Assembly (NCBI GenBank): GCA_025602905.1
Contig: JAHLKI010000068.1
Span: forward strand, 1 to 40,246
Direction of reading: 5' to 3'
Length of the DNA: 40,246 nt
Source: Phlyctochytrium arcticum
Lineage: Eukaryota; Chytridiomycota; Chytridiomycetes; Chytridiales; Chytridiaceae
Both the position numbers and the translations under genes were made by a program. The first letter of the stretch is position 1; every line of letters starts with the position of its first letter. The notes beneath the pieces are model-generated. The model was not told the DNA's origin and ran no database searches. It saw only the letters and a program-made list of their open reading frames with translations. Positions 1 through 10,892 of this stretch are shown piece after piece.

Positions 1-1240
<1,240 letters not shown>

Positions 1241-2546
1241 TCACCCCCTGTCGAACTGCCCGCCCCAGCATCGAGGCGGGCCAACGTTCAGCATCGAGTT
1301 CGATCCACTAGAACCTTGAGCAGAGATTGAGGACCGCCCTGGACTTCCCGGTCGCATGCCAGATTTGATCCCCACGTTCAGTCCTCCACCGGCGCCCACA
1401 TGATGGCTACCTGACGGCGGAATCCTCCGACGTTGTACATCTGGCGTCGCAGTGTTTAGGTGCGCACTTCCCATCCCAGCCCCTCCAAAGCCCGCGTGCG
1501 GGTGTAGATGACCTCCACCACCTCCTGCGACATTCAGGCTAGATCCACTTCCATAAAGCAGATTTCCTTGCGATCCAGATCCAAAGCTGGTGGGGGTTGC
1601 AGACGTCGAAGACAGAGATGATGGGCCGTGTAAGTTTTGCGATTTGGAATCCAAAACTGACGAAAAGAAAGAGTCTATCCGGTCAGAGGATGGATTAAAT
1701 GATAATGGCTGGGTATTTGACTGCGTTATCCAGATCGGATTAGACATATTATAGGTAACCAATGTAAAGCACTCATTACCATTGTAACGCACTCAGCGTT
1801 GTATTCTTCGGCAAGACTACTCCGCCGGCGCAGAGCCGCTTCATCTGCCAAATCGGATTTGGTTCCAACAACTAGTACTGGAATGGTTGGTCGCATGTCG
1901 CCAACCCTCACGTCCAGCTCAAAATCTGAGAAGAAAGGTCAACCTTCGCTTTCCTCTGTCAGAAAGAGTAAGGCCACCTACCCCTTCCCACTGGCCCTTC
2001 CCAACTTACGGGACTTGACCCGCTGTCTCCCCGCCCGCTACGCAATTGTCCGGAGTTGAATACTTCAACGACCCATTTCCATAAATTGTGATATGATTTC
2101 TTGTTCGTAGTGTCGTACACCAGAACTAGGCCATGAATGTGACTGTAGAACAGGCTCCGTGATGCTCGGTGTTTGGTTGTGCCTGCGACATCGATGAATT
2201 CCAGAAAGTGTGGGCGGCCAGTTGATGGATGTTCAAAAATCTGCTCGTGTGATATTACGCTCTGGTTCATCTTTCATGAAGAGATGATGCGCACCTTGAC
2301 ATCAACGTTGCATCCAACAGTATGCACTGGTCGCTTGAGTGGTGTACCCTGGCAAATTAGATGAACCCAGCTTGTTTTTCCCACACCTCTCAAATGTTCA
2401 GGAATGATATGATCCTGTTAGCATCCGTAAATCGGAAGCGTACTACAGACCATAAACTCACCAGGATCACCTACAACAAGGACACGGGCTTTATCGACGG
2501 GATCAAAGGTAGAGAGTGTTAGATCGCGGGGTTGATATCGCGACAT
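1241..2546 (-). CDS. RABL3: RABL3-like small GTPase, five exons
   Basis: Rab-like small GTPase, expected to bind GTP and act in membrane traffic or signalling. Proposed exons on the minus strand are 2546-2462, 2386-2295, 2240-2042, 1925-1780 and 1720-1241, giving 333 residues. The P-loop GDPGVGKTS is at residues 26-34, VGCNVDVK and FLEFIDVAG form the switch region, DTTNKKSY matches the RABL3-type 'TNKKS' motif, and the base-recognition motif TKSD is near residues 147-150. The family is about 236 residues in animals; this copy adds a Ser/Gly/His-rich C-terminal tail of roughly 130 residues. Two splice sites are weak. The exon 2-3 intron (donor GTGCGC, 54 nt) is needed to remove an in-frame TGA. 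The exon 3-4 donor (GTAGCG) was chosen over a nearby GTAAGT because only it keeps the frame. Either could instead mean a frameshift or gene decay. Confidence 0.78.
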
Positions 2547-2953
2547 AGATTTCAGGGCGGATTCGATTTTGCATGTTTTCCAAAGTGTACACGTCAGAAC
2601 GCCGATGATTATCCTGCGACTGCGCCACGCCACATAGAGCGTCAATACTGAAGAGGGAGCCGGAAGAAGGCCAGTGCCCGGACAGCTGGTCATCATAAAA
2701 TCCTGAATGGGTGTGAAGAATAAATGTATATATTTACAGATTGTAGTGATCTGGCAAAAGCGCTTCCATTTGGCACTGGAGTAAGTGGAAGATAGCCGCG
2801 GTGGGTTAACGGGTGAGGGCGGAGTGTGGATGTGACCCGACCAATGCCACTCAGAGAGCCTGCTAGTTTACTTTTTGAGACTAACTGTACGAGCAACTGC
2901 AAGATATGGAACCTTGCCTGATGACAAAGCCTGGGTATGGTTTGGGTGGTCAC
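2547..2953. other. Intergenic region between two minus-strand genes
   Basis: This 407-bp gap holds the promoter side of the RABL3-like gene and the 3' flank of the DUF3128 gene. No conserved coding sequence, RNA gene or repeat is visible. Confidence 0.5.
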
Positions 2954-3524
2954 TTAGATTGTTGGCGGAAAGTTTGGCGGAGGTTGTGAGCGGAGCTATA
3001 CGAAATGAAAAGGGTTAGATACTGCTGCTGAAAGCGGCTCCTCTTTGCTACATACCTCCCACACTGCCTTGGATGGCCGATCCTCAACCTTCCTGTCATA
3101 GAGCTCCTCCTCTCGGTGCGCAATCAACCTCTGATGGAATACAAATCACTGTAAGGAAACGATTCAGGTAGAAGATGGCAGCAAAGGACATACGTTCGCT
3201 TCCGCTTTAGACTTTGTCTTCATTGCAAAGCAGAAGGCAAAGTCGGATCGGATTTGGCTGCAATCGCGCAGCTTTCCGTATCGATAGTAATACTTGGCTT
3301 GAGGAATAGCGGCTATTCACGTTATTGGCTATCTTTTCCAATATTGTTTGTGCATAGGCAGAGTTAGGATACTTACTGTAGCAGAGCTGAACTTTGTCAA
3401 AGGCCGTCCACATCGAGCATGTGTATTCAACTTTGCCATCCTTCTCAGTACGAAAGACGCCACTGGTTGAGCCGGCAGTGGTGACTGTTTCCCCTGGCCG
3501 TGCCGCTGTATTTGTGTCGGACAT
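2954..3524 (-). CDS. DUF3128 / PANTS (C22orf39)-family small Cys-rich protein
   Basis: Small eukaryotic protein of the DUF3128 (UPF0545) family; the human member is C22orf39/PANTS. Biochemical function is not established. Exons on the minus strand are 3524-3377, 3297-3194, 3130-3056 and 2995-2954 (122 residues), with introns of 79, 63 and 60 nt and consensus-like donors (GTAAGT, GTATGT). The family signature is clear across the first junction: C-x2-W-x-AF-x4-LC, then a YYYRYG segment and two more cysteines (DCS, FCF). A charged C-terminal part (AHREEEL) and a proline-rich tail ending PPTI follow. The start is the ATG at 3524; the frame is open further upstream but only with non-ATG codons. 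It is divergent from the eIF1A-domain gene with about 197 bp between start codons, so the two probably share a promoter. Confidence 0.8.
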
Positions 3525-3720
3525 TGCTGTTGATAGACTCGTGCTGTGATCGACGGAAAGTGTTTCGTTGGCCAAAAGTTGGCAGAAAGTTCTGACTATC
3601 TGAGTTTCAAGGTGTGGCTGTGGACCTGATTTATTTACGCCAAATTTCCCAAAAATTTGAATTTTGATGACCTCTTGAACTATTTCAACAACCGTTCATA
3701 CAAACCTTGTACATATCGCC

Positions 3721-4410
3721 ATGGGTCGCAAGCAAACTACCCAAACACAGCTGACCACGCTTCCAACGCCTACCGATACTCAACTTATAGCCAAAGTTCT
3801 GGAACCCCGGGGAGGATCGTTTTTGGTTGCATTACCTAGCAAAGAGACGATTTTGGTAATACTTCCAAAAAAGTTCCAGAAAGTTATATGGGTGAAGCGG
3901 GGTGAGTATCTAACTGCCTTGTATTTTACCTTGACCGGGTTTGGTGGGCCTAACAGCTGGAACAAGGCAACTTTGTCATTATAGACAGATTTGATTTAAC
4001 AGCGACTAAAATCGAAGGTGAAATTGCTCAAGTTCTCTTCACCGACCATATCAAGTATCTACGCTCACTCAACATATGGTGCGGGCTGATCTTTCCGTTT
4101 ATATTTATGTTTTTTAAATGAGCTTTCTAGGCCAACGGAGTTTGATGACAAGGACATTGAAACAAACGGGGATTCTGATGCAGACGAGCGAGAGGAAGAG
4201 TGGGATCCAATGAATCCACCTTATGAAGGATCCGAGTCCGAGGAAGAAGAGGAGGAGGAGGGCGATCTTTTGGGCAACACCGGCATGACTGTTGCTGAAA
4301 CTGACAATGCTGAAGAAAACGACGAACGCAATCTCGAGGGATCACCAGGGTCACAGGTTGACGCATCAAGGGCAACAACGACGCTCGATAGTATACCAAA
4401 TACCCGATAG
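3721..4410 (+). CDS. EIF1AD: eIF1A-domain protein (EIF1AD-like)
   Basis: Protein with an S1/OB-type eIF1A domain; the animal homologue EIF1AD is a mostly nuclear, presumably RNA-binding protein. Exons 3721-3901, 3967-4078 and 4131-4410 encode 190 residues. Family hallmarks: VLEPRGGSFLVALPS, LPKKFQKVIWVKRG followed after splicing by NFVIIDRFD, and IKYLRSLNIWP, which match the strand order of the EIF1AD OB fold. The C-terminal half is acidic (a run of Glu after GSESEE) and low in complexity, as in other family members. Introns are 65 and 52 nt with GTGAGT and GTGCGG donors. The start ATG (3721) gives the expected short basic N-terminus. The gene is convergent with the mL46 gene (about 190 bp between stops). 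Confidence 0.88.
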
Positions 4411-4602
4411 ATTAAAAGTGCTTAAAAAAATCCCACGCCGGGCTACCTGCCCAATCCCCTCAACCATTCATGATTATCGGACACTAATCGATTGCGATGG
4501 ATAATTCAGAAACCAAGAGACCTATAAATTATGTGTATATGAACAATGCACCTTTGGTACTTCCACCCCCTCACGCGTAGCTTGCCACATGCGATGGGAA
4601 AT

Positions 4603-5522
4603 CTACAGCTCTGCCAACATCCCCTTGACTTTGTCGTAATAACTCTTCTCCAATGTGGTGGAAAGCTCTTGCTTTGTCAACCAAGCGTGATCTGTGACTT
4701 TTTCTTTGCTTGGCGTAATCCGCCCTGCGATAATATGGGACTTCATGAAAAACGTCTAACGTAAAGTGGAGTGTTAGGGGAGCGCCGCTATACGAGGTAC
4801 AGGATTACGTTGACGAACCTGCTTTTTGGTGGACGGTGATACAGCATGACCAACGGGTGTGCGTCCTACTACCCAGTTTTCCAGATTGGCTCCTACTTCG
4901 GTATGCAGGTGCCGGGTTGCAGCCTATATTTCATTTGAGAAAACAATATAAACAAAAGAAGCAGATCTCCCAAGTTGATGCAATCTTTGATATGTACCTC
5001 ATGTAGTACTTCTGCTTCTTCAAGTGGTCCCGCCGGGAACTCCCATTCTCCACTTGGTCGCTTCACAACTAGATATACCGTTCGCTCCAACATACGCTCC
5101 AAACTCTTCTTGTCGCCCGATCGATCCGCCTCCGTTTCCCTCCCGGCCAATTCTATATGCGACAACTCCTCATCCCGGGGTTGCACCGGAACACCCAGCT
5201 TCTTGATCTCTTCATCAGCAGCTTCCTGTGCCGCAAACCACCTCTGTTCGGCTGTTGAACCTTTCTTGAAGTAAAACTCGAGTTTAAAAGAACTAGCTTC
5301 GGACAGTTCGAGGGATTCACGGTAGGCGTAGTAAGCGGATTCGAATGGTGTGAGTGTGCGGAGGATAACTGGGGACCGTTTGAGAAGGATGCCGACGTGT
5401 ACGCTGGAGGTTGACTTGGTCGTCGTGGGGGTGGGGGAACTGTACTGCCGGACGCAGCGATTCGAAAAGGGCGCTCGACGAATGCACCTCAAAGTAGCTC
5501 TGGTTGCTTCTATGCCTAGCAT
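4603..5522 (-). CDS. MRPL46: Mitochondrial large-subunit ribosomal protein mL46
   Basis: Component of the mitochondrial 54S/39S ribosomal subunit with a degenerate Nudix-like fold. Exons on the minus strand are 5522-4998, 4923-4819 and 4755-4603 (260 residues; introns 74 and 63 nt). The N-terminus (MLGIEATRATLRCIRRAP...) is Arg-rich with no acidic residue beyond position 5, as in a matrix-targeting presequence. Landmarks: RSPVILRTLTPFESAYYAYRE, typical of the N-terminal mL46 segment; VKRPSGEWEFPAG before the Nudix-like helix; GANLENWVVGRTPVGHAV; and the closing TFFMKSHIIAG plus HAWLTKQEL block. The length fits fungal and animal orthologues. It is divergent from the Nudix hydrolase gene with about 290 bp between start codons. 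Confidence 0.9.
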
Positions 5523-5812
5523 TGTATTTCTCTTGACGAATTGCGGTCAAAATTCTTTCCGATAATCGTCCAAGCCAAACTTGAATTGATCTCCCGTCGT
5601 TATGCGCTGTGCCACAGACAGCGACTTCGAGATTTGCTCCACAATTTCGCAAGCAGATCGCAGAATCCTCCCACAAGATCAGTCTCTACTTCTCCTTTTG
5701 TTGAGACGGCGAGACCGGTAAACCTTTTGCTTGTTGCGGTTTGGAAATTCTGGAGTGTTACCGCTGGGTGCGGAAGCCTGACAGACTTTGTACTATATTT
5801 ATAGACAACATC

Positions 5813-6772
5813 ATGACACCCATGTCAACTTTGCCGTATGTATCATAGGAAGACCCCTCCAAATACATGCAATACTTATCGTGCCAAGTATTCTGAGTGC
5901 TGCCGACATAACCAATGCGATAAAGGCCCATCCCACATTAACCTATGCACCACTATCAAATCCAAAATGGCTTTCTCTGTCTGAGATTAGCTTCGACGAT
6001 CCTAGTGGATTGCCCCGGAAATGGGAAGCCTGTGAAAGAATCCACAATAGGAGTAAGAGGGATGTGGACGGTAAGAACATCCTGTCGAGATTTTGTCAAG
6101 GACAAGAGTATTCAACTCCAAAGTAGCTGTGGATGTGGTCGCAATACTGGAAAAAAGTACCAGCCCCGATCGATATCCACAAGAGAAGACTTTGTTGCTT
6201 GTCCTCCAGTTCCGGCCAGCAACTGGCGGCTGGACGTTAGAGTTTCCTTCTGGTATGAATGACTATCCAAGAAATGAATCAGCTGGCCCCCGCCCTGAGA
6301 TGCTGTAACAGGTCTGCTGGATGGAGACGAGGCCATTGAGATAGCCGCGCTCAGAGAGTTGCATGAGGAAACGGGCTATCATGGGAAAGTCACTGGCATC
6401 GGGCCAATTATAACCTATGAGCCGGGAATAACCAGTAGCTGCACCCGTGTTGTCACTGCAGAGGTGGGTTAATGCTCGGGCTGTCGGAAGCATCGCTCTC
6501 TGTTGTTGAATCATGGACAGGTGGACCCAGATGCGCCCGAAAATCTGCACCCCCAGGCGCAACAAGAACCAGATGAGTGGAGTCTGCAGCCTGTTGGCCT
6601 CCCGTTCAGAGATCTCCATCAAACATTGGAAAGTAAGTCCTCTTCTTTTTCATTCTCAATAGGTCTGCCATGCAGATGATGCTACGCTGCAGATTTGCAA
6701 AAGTTACATTCCCAGTTGCGTATTGATTCCCGTCTCTACTGCTTCGCGGCCGGTTTGCATCTTGCAAACTAA
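5813..6772 (+). CDS. YSA1: Nudix ADP-ribose pyrophosphatase (YSA1/NUDT5-like)
   Basis: Hydrolyses ADP-ribose and related nucleoside diphosphate sugars to AMP plus sugar phosphate. Proposed exons 5813-5835, 5898-6070, 6124-6252, 6312-6463, 6521-6632 and 6693-6772 give 222 residues, close to the family's usual 200-230. The Nudix box GLLDGDEAIEIAALRELHEETGY matches G-x5-E-x7-RE-U-x-EE-x-G exactly and is completed only after splicing at 6252/6312. Upstream, LLLVLQFRPATGGWTLEFPSG is the typical substrate-entry segment. The last exon gives IDSRLYCFAAGLHLA, the YSA1-type C-terminal helix. The short first exon (donor GTATGT, 62-nt intron) is the least certain part; the protein could instead begin upstream without that intron. 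Confidence 0.85.
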
Positions 6773-7434
6773 AATGTTCATCTTGGATACTAGTATTTGA
6801 ATCAGTGCGCATAAATTACACTAGTGGAAGGAGATTTGTATGTTAAGCATGACCCGTTGATATGCCGTAGTGGTGCAAAGAACAAACGTGCGTGCAATAC
6901 GACGACGCATATATGCATGCAATGCCATGCATGGTGTCGAGACTGTCCTGCCCTCTTTCGTGGGCCAAGCTCCACCAACGGAGTTTGAAATGGGAACCAC
7001 GTTCGCCCGCGCCACGCTGCTGCGCCGGCACGCACAATTATTCCGATTTGGGACGTTCCTGCGCAGCAGTCGTCCCGGAGCTTGTTTTGGCGGTTTCGCG
7101 AGGAGGCCATCTCTCAATCGCTGTAGTCGACCGCAAGACATTTCAACGCCTTTCTGCAGTTGCCCAACTTCTTGTTGTCAGAGGCATACATATCTGAGGT
7201 CGATTTCAGCTGCGCGGTCGTTGCCTTTTGCTCGTGCGGTTCTACTTTCTGCAAAAGTTCGGCACTTTTGGTGTATATCTGCGGGCTGTTATCTGAGAGC
7301 GCACCACGAGCGCCGAGTCCTCAGCAACACAACAGATTTTCGCAGAATTTTTGACAGGAACACGTTTTGTTCTACATTTCGCCCGGTTTTACCCACAATC
7401 GGACTTGTGCAACTTGTAAAGTCAAAAAAAAACC
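6773..7434. other. Intergenic region upstream of the alkaline phosphatase gene
   Basis: Open frames occur on both strands (one of about 200 codons on +), but they overlap each other and show no recognisable domain or splice logic. The region probably holds the promoter and 5' leader of the PHO8-like gene. Confidence 0.5.
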
Positions 7435-9574
7435 ATGGCCAACAACACATCTCAAGTGCCCGCACGCTCGTCGCGTGAACCGCTTCTCGGCTACATAAGA
7501 CCCCCCCACCATCACTCCTCCGCTGATCCCGAAAGCGCCTCTTTACTTCCTCATCGAACCCCGGCTGATTTCGCCGTTGAGGAACAGAAACGTCGTCGAA
7601 AACGAAAGATGGTTTACGGACTCTTCGGAACAGCATTTGGAGTGCTTGTGGGGGTGGTGGTAGCGGGAGCGGTGCATGTTCAGCGCTCGCCGGGTAAATG
7701 TACATTCTTACAAATCTATCAAGGTCAACATTAGCGACTAACTCTCAAATTTTTCCGTCTACGCAGGTCCAGGAAATCAAAGAAATGTCATCCTCATGAT
7801 CTCGGACGGGTTTGGACCCGCTTCCGAGACGCTGGCCCGAAATTATAAGCAATACACGGACAATTTGCCTATTGGCTTTCAGCTTCCACTCGACACCATT
7901 CTAGGTATTTTGTGAGCTAATCTACTTACATTTACGCGTTTCTGACAATGCTTTGCCTTTTAGTTGGATCAAGCCGGACGCAGAGTACTGACAGTTTGGT
8001 GACGGATTCAGCGGCAGGCGCAACGGCCTTTGCATGTGGCATCAAGACTTACAATGGAGGTATTGCTGTGGTAAGTAACACCTTCAATGTCAATGATCAG
8101 GTTCGCACATCTGAACAAACGCGATTTTAGGATGCGGATGCTAAACCATGTGGCACCGTTCTCGAATCTGCCAAGGAAAAGGGCTACTTTACTGGAATGG
8201 TTGTTACGTCACGTATTACCCATGCCACACCCGCTTCTTTTGCTGCGCATGTGGCCTCTCGCGCGTCTGAGAATGATATCGCCCTGCAAGAGATTGGCCA
8301 TTATCCATTGGGACGCCGTGTTGATCTGATGTTTGGGGGCGGTGCGTGCCAGTTCCGGCCTCGGTCTCAAGTCGCCAGTTGCCGAAAAGACGATTTGGAT
8401 CTGTTTGATATGGCACGCAAAGAGGGTTGGAATGTCGTCAACGACCTCAAACCCTTCCAGGAGATGTCATCTGACGAGACCACGTAAGAATCATGATATG
8501 TTTGAGCGATATTGCGAATTTTCTGACACACGTCGTTCCCTTTTCTAGTCTTCCTATTCTTTCACTCTTTACGCCAGATCATATGTGTAAGTTTATCATC
8601 AGTATCATTTCTCTCGCGTACCGTCACTGACTCTTTTCCCGTTTTAACAGCTTACTCCATTGATCGCGACGCAGCAAAGGAACCATCGCTCAAGGAAATG
8701 TCTGTCAAGGCGCTTGACATTCTCACGGCCGCCAATCAGAAGAAGCCAGAGTCTAAAGGTTTCTTTTTGATGATTGAGGGCAGCAGGATTGACATGGCTG
8801 CTCATAACAATGACGGAGCTGCACATGTTCGCGAGATTCTTGCCTACCAAGAGGCTGTCGCTGCAGTCAAGGCTTACGTCGACGCTCACCCTGACACCGT
8901 CATGATTTCTGTCTCCGACCACGAAACTGGTGGACTATCTGTGGCCCGTCAAGTGAACCGCAATTCCTACCCCGATTACTTGTGGAAGCCCCAAGCTCTT
9001 GTCGGCGTTGCTCGCTCCGTTGAGATGATTGCTCCCGACATTGTCACATTCCGCAACAAAACCACCTCTCTCAGCGACCGTCGCGAATGGATCAAGACAA
9101 CGGTTGTCCAGCAGTGGATGAACATCAAGGACGCAACCGACGCTGAGATTGATAGCATTGAGAAGGCCGCTGAGGCTGATCGGGGTGTCGTTTTCGGCCG
9201 GCTCATGTTTGCATTGTCCGAAATGCAAAGTATGCGTGCGCAGCTGGGCTGGGCGACGGGCGGCCATTCAGCTGTTGATGTCAATTTGGTAAGTCCTTGG
9301 TATTCATTTGGGCACTCGGCGAAGTCAGATGCTAACTAAATCCTTCTCTCATTCCGCTTTTCAGTATGCACATGGTCTGAACGCGCACAAGTTGACCGGC
9401 AACCGCGAAAACACCGAGATTGGGCACTTTATTGTTCAACAACTCAAGCTCGACTTGGACTCGGTCACTGAACGCTTGCGACAGAGTACTGTCAACGGAA
9501 CTTTTGCTGGCGTTGATCGCCGCGGAGGAAGTGTCGGCCCGGCTCCCTACGAGATTATCCATTACCACCACTGA
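7435..9574 (+). CDS. PHO8: Membrane-anchored alkaline phosphatase (PHO8-like)
   Basis: Repressible, probably vacuolar alkaline phosphatase that releases phosphate from monoesters. Exons 7435-7693, 7767-7904, 7964-8070, 8131-8483, 8549-8586, 8651-9288 and 9365-9574 keep frame at every junction and give 580 residues. Topology is type II: an N-terminal cytosolic tail, a basic stretch (KRRRKRK), and one membrane span at about residues 60-82. The tail carries an acidic di-leucine motif (ESASLL), which in yeast Pho8 is the kind of signal used for vacuolar sorting. Active-site elements: metal ligand Asp100 in SDGFGPAS, nucleophile Ser148 in TDSAAGATA, IEGSRID (Glu341, Asp346), SDHETGG (Asp388, His389) and GGHSAVDV (His504). 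All key residues are present. The start sits in a CCATGG context. Confidence 0.95.
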
Positions 9575-10892
9575 GTTACTCCCCACAAGATCAAGCATTG
9601 TCATTCCTACCTACTCTTTCCAAGATCAAGCATTATAACCACTGAGCTGTCCTATCCGAAGCACTCTCGAAATGTATGCCAGTAGCGCCTCTATGTAGAT
9701 TATATATTTTTGTCAGTCTGGGATTACCTGTAGTGTAAATCGAAACTGAATGATGACCAAATGGAGTGCCTTTCAAATGATGGTTCCCCGCTTAATCGGG
9801 TTTTGATGATTATGCAGCACATGCACGATGGCGATAGCCTTTGCTTACCAACATCGAATGGGTCACGGACCGTAGTCACTTACAAGTCCATTTACATGAG
9901 CAATTCATGTTTGACGCGTTTAGTATCGGTCGAAACCGGTCAAAAGTGAATGATCGTGGATCACAGCGCTCATGCCATAATGTTCAACTGGGATGTGATT
10001 GTTTGGAAAAGAAAAAATGCAAATGGTGTCAGGAAGTGATTGATTGGTTAGCCCTTTCGCACCCTTTATCGGGCCCCTCTAGCCCTCACGGTACAAATAC
10101 ACCGCCTCCCTTCTACAGTGTCTCATTTCATTCAGTGGCGTCAGCAGAGGTTTGGTTCCTTGAAAACAGGAGGCCCAAAAAACGAACTGCATGTACGTTT
10201 ACCAGAGACAGGAGACAGGCCATCACGTAGATTGTCACTAATGTGGGTTGGGTGGAAACCGCGGTTGGATTTAAGACTTGTGTCTGCTATCGGAAAGTCT
10301 GAAATTGCCCATTATATATAGCTCAGTAATTTGGAGAAAACACTTGGGGAACAGGCCTCTTCATGTTGAGTAGGATACCGTCGGAAAGGTGGGAAACAGG
10401 TGGGAAAGTCACCGTCACATGATTCAACTGACTGGATTCAGTGGCTGTGTAGATCTGATTGGTGTTGTTGCCACGGTGACCAAAGCTCAAATTCCACTTT
10501 GCGGATTGTGGACTGGATTGTGGAGCATTCTAATCCTCGTTAGCGGATCTGCTTGAATAGCAAGAAGGAACTCTTCTTCCTGTTACAAGGCAAACGACAG
10601 TTTCGGTACTACTACTCTGCTGAGAGTTTTTGTTTTACTGCGGTCGGAGCTCGGAAGTACCTTTGCTTCACCAAACTCCGCCAGGACGTCCACTCTGGCC
10701 GGCTTATTACATTTTTTGGCAACGCCAGGTTTTACGATTTTACGGCGTGCGGCGTTAGCAACAACCCGAAACGCTCTGCCACCCATCTTCAAGTCTCGTC
10801 ATTCTCGATTCAGTAGTACTGGATCTTTTGGACAAGCCAGTGGACAGACAGATCAGCCTTTGGTGAACTCATCCGCAGGAGATATTGCAACA
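9575..10892. other. Intergenic region and 5' region of the LeuRS gene
   Basis: The left part is the 3' flank of the phosphatase gene. Nothing coding is convincing between 9,640 and 10,550. From 10,557 to 10,892 a frame open without stops leads directly into the LeuRS start and has presequence-like composition (see Findings). No upstream in-frame ATG exists in that open stretch. Confidence 0.5.

Noticed and set aside
2260..2300. In-frame TGA in the RABL3-like gene as a recoded codon
   Set aside because: A 54-nt intron of ordinary length removes it and joins NVDVK to IFEHP, which fits the family alignment better than readthrough.
6870..7478. About 200-codon open frame upstream of the alkaline phosphatase
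   Set aside because: No domain, many Arg/Cys residues, overlaps the phosphatase start in another frame; similar frames exist on the opposite strand.
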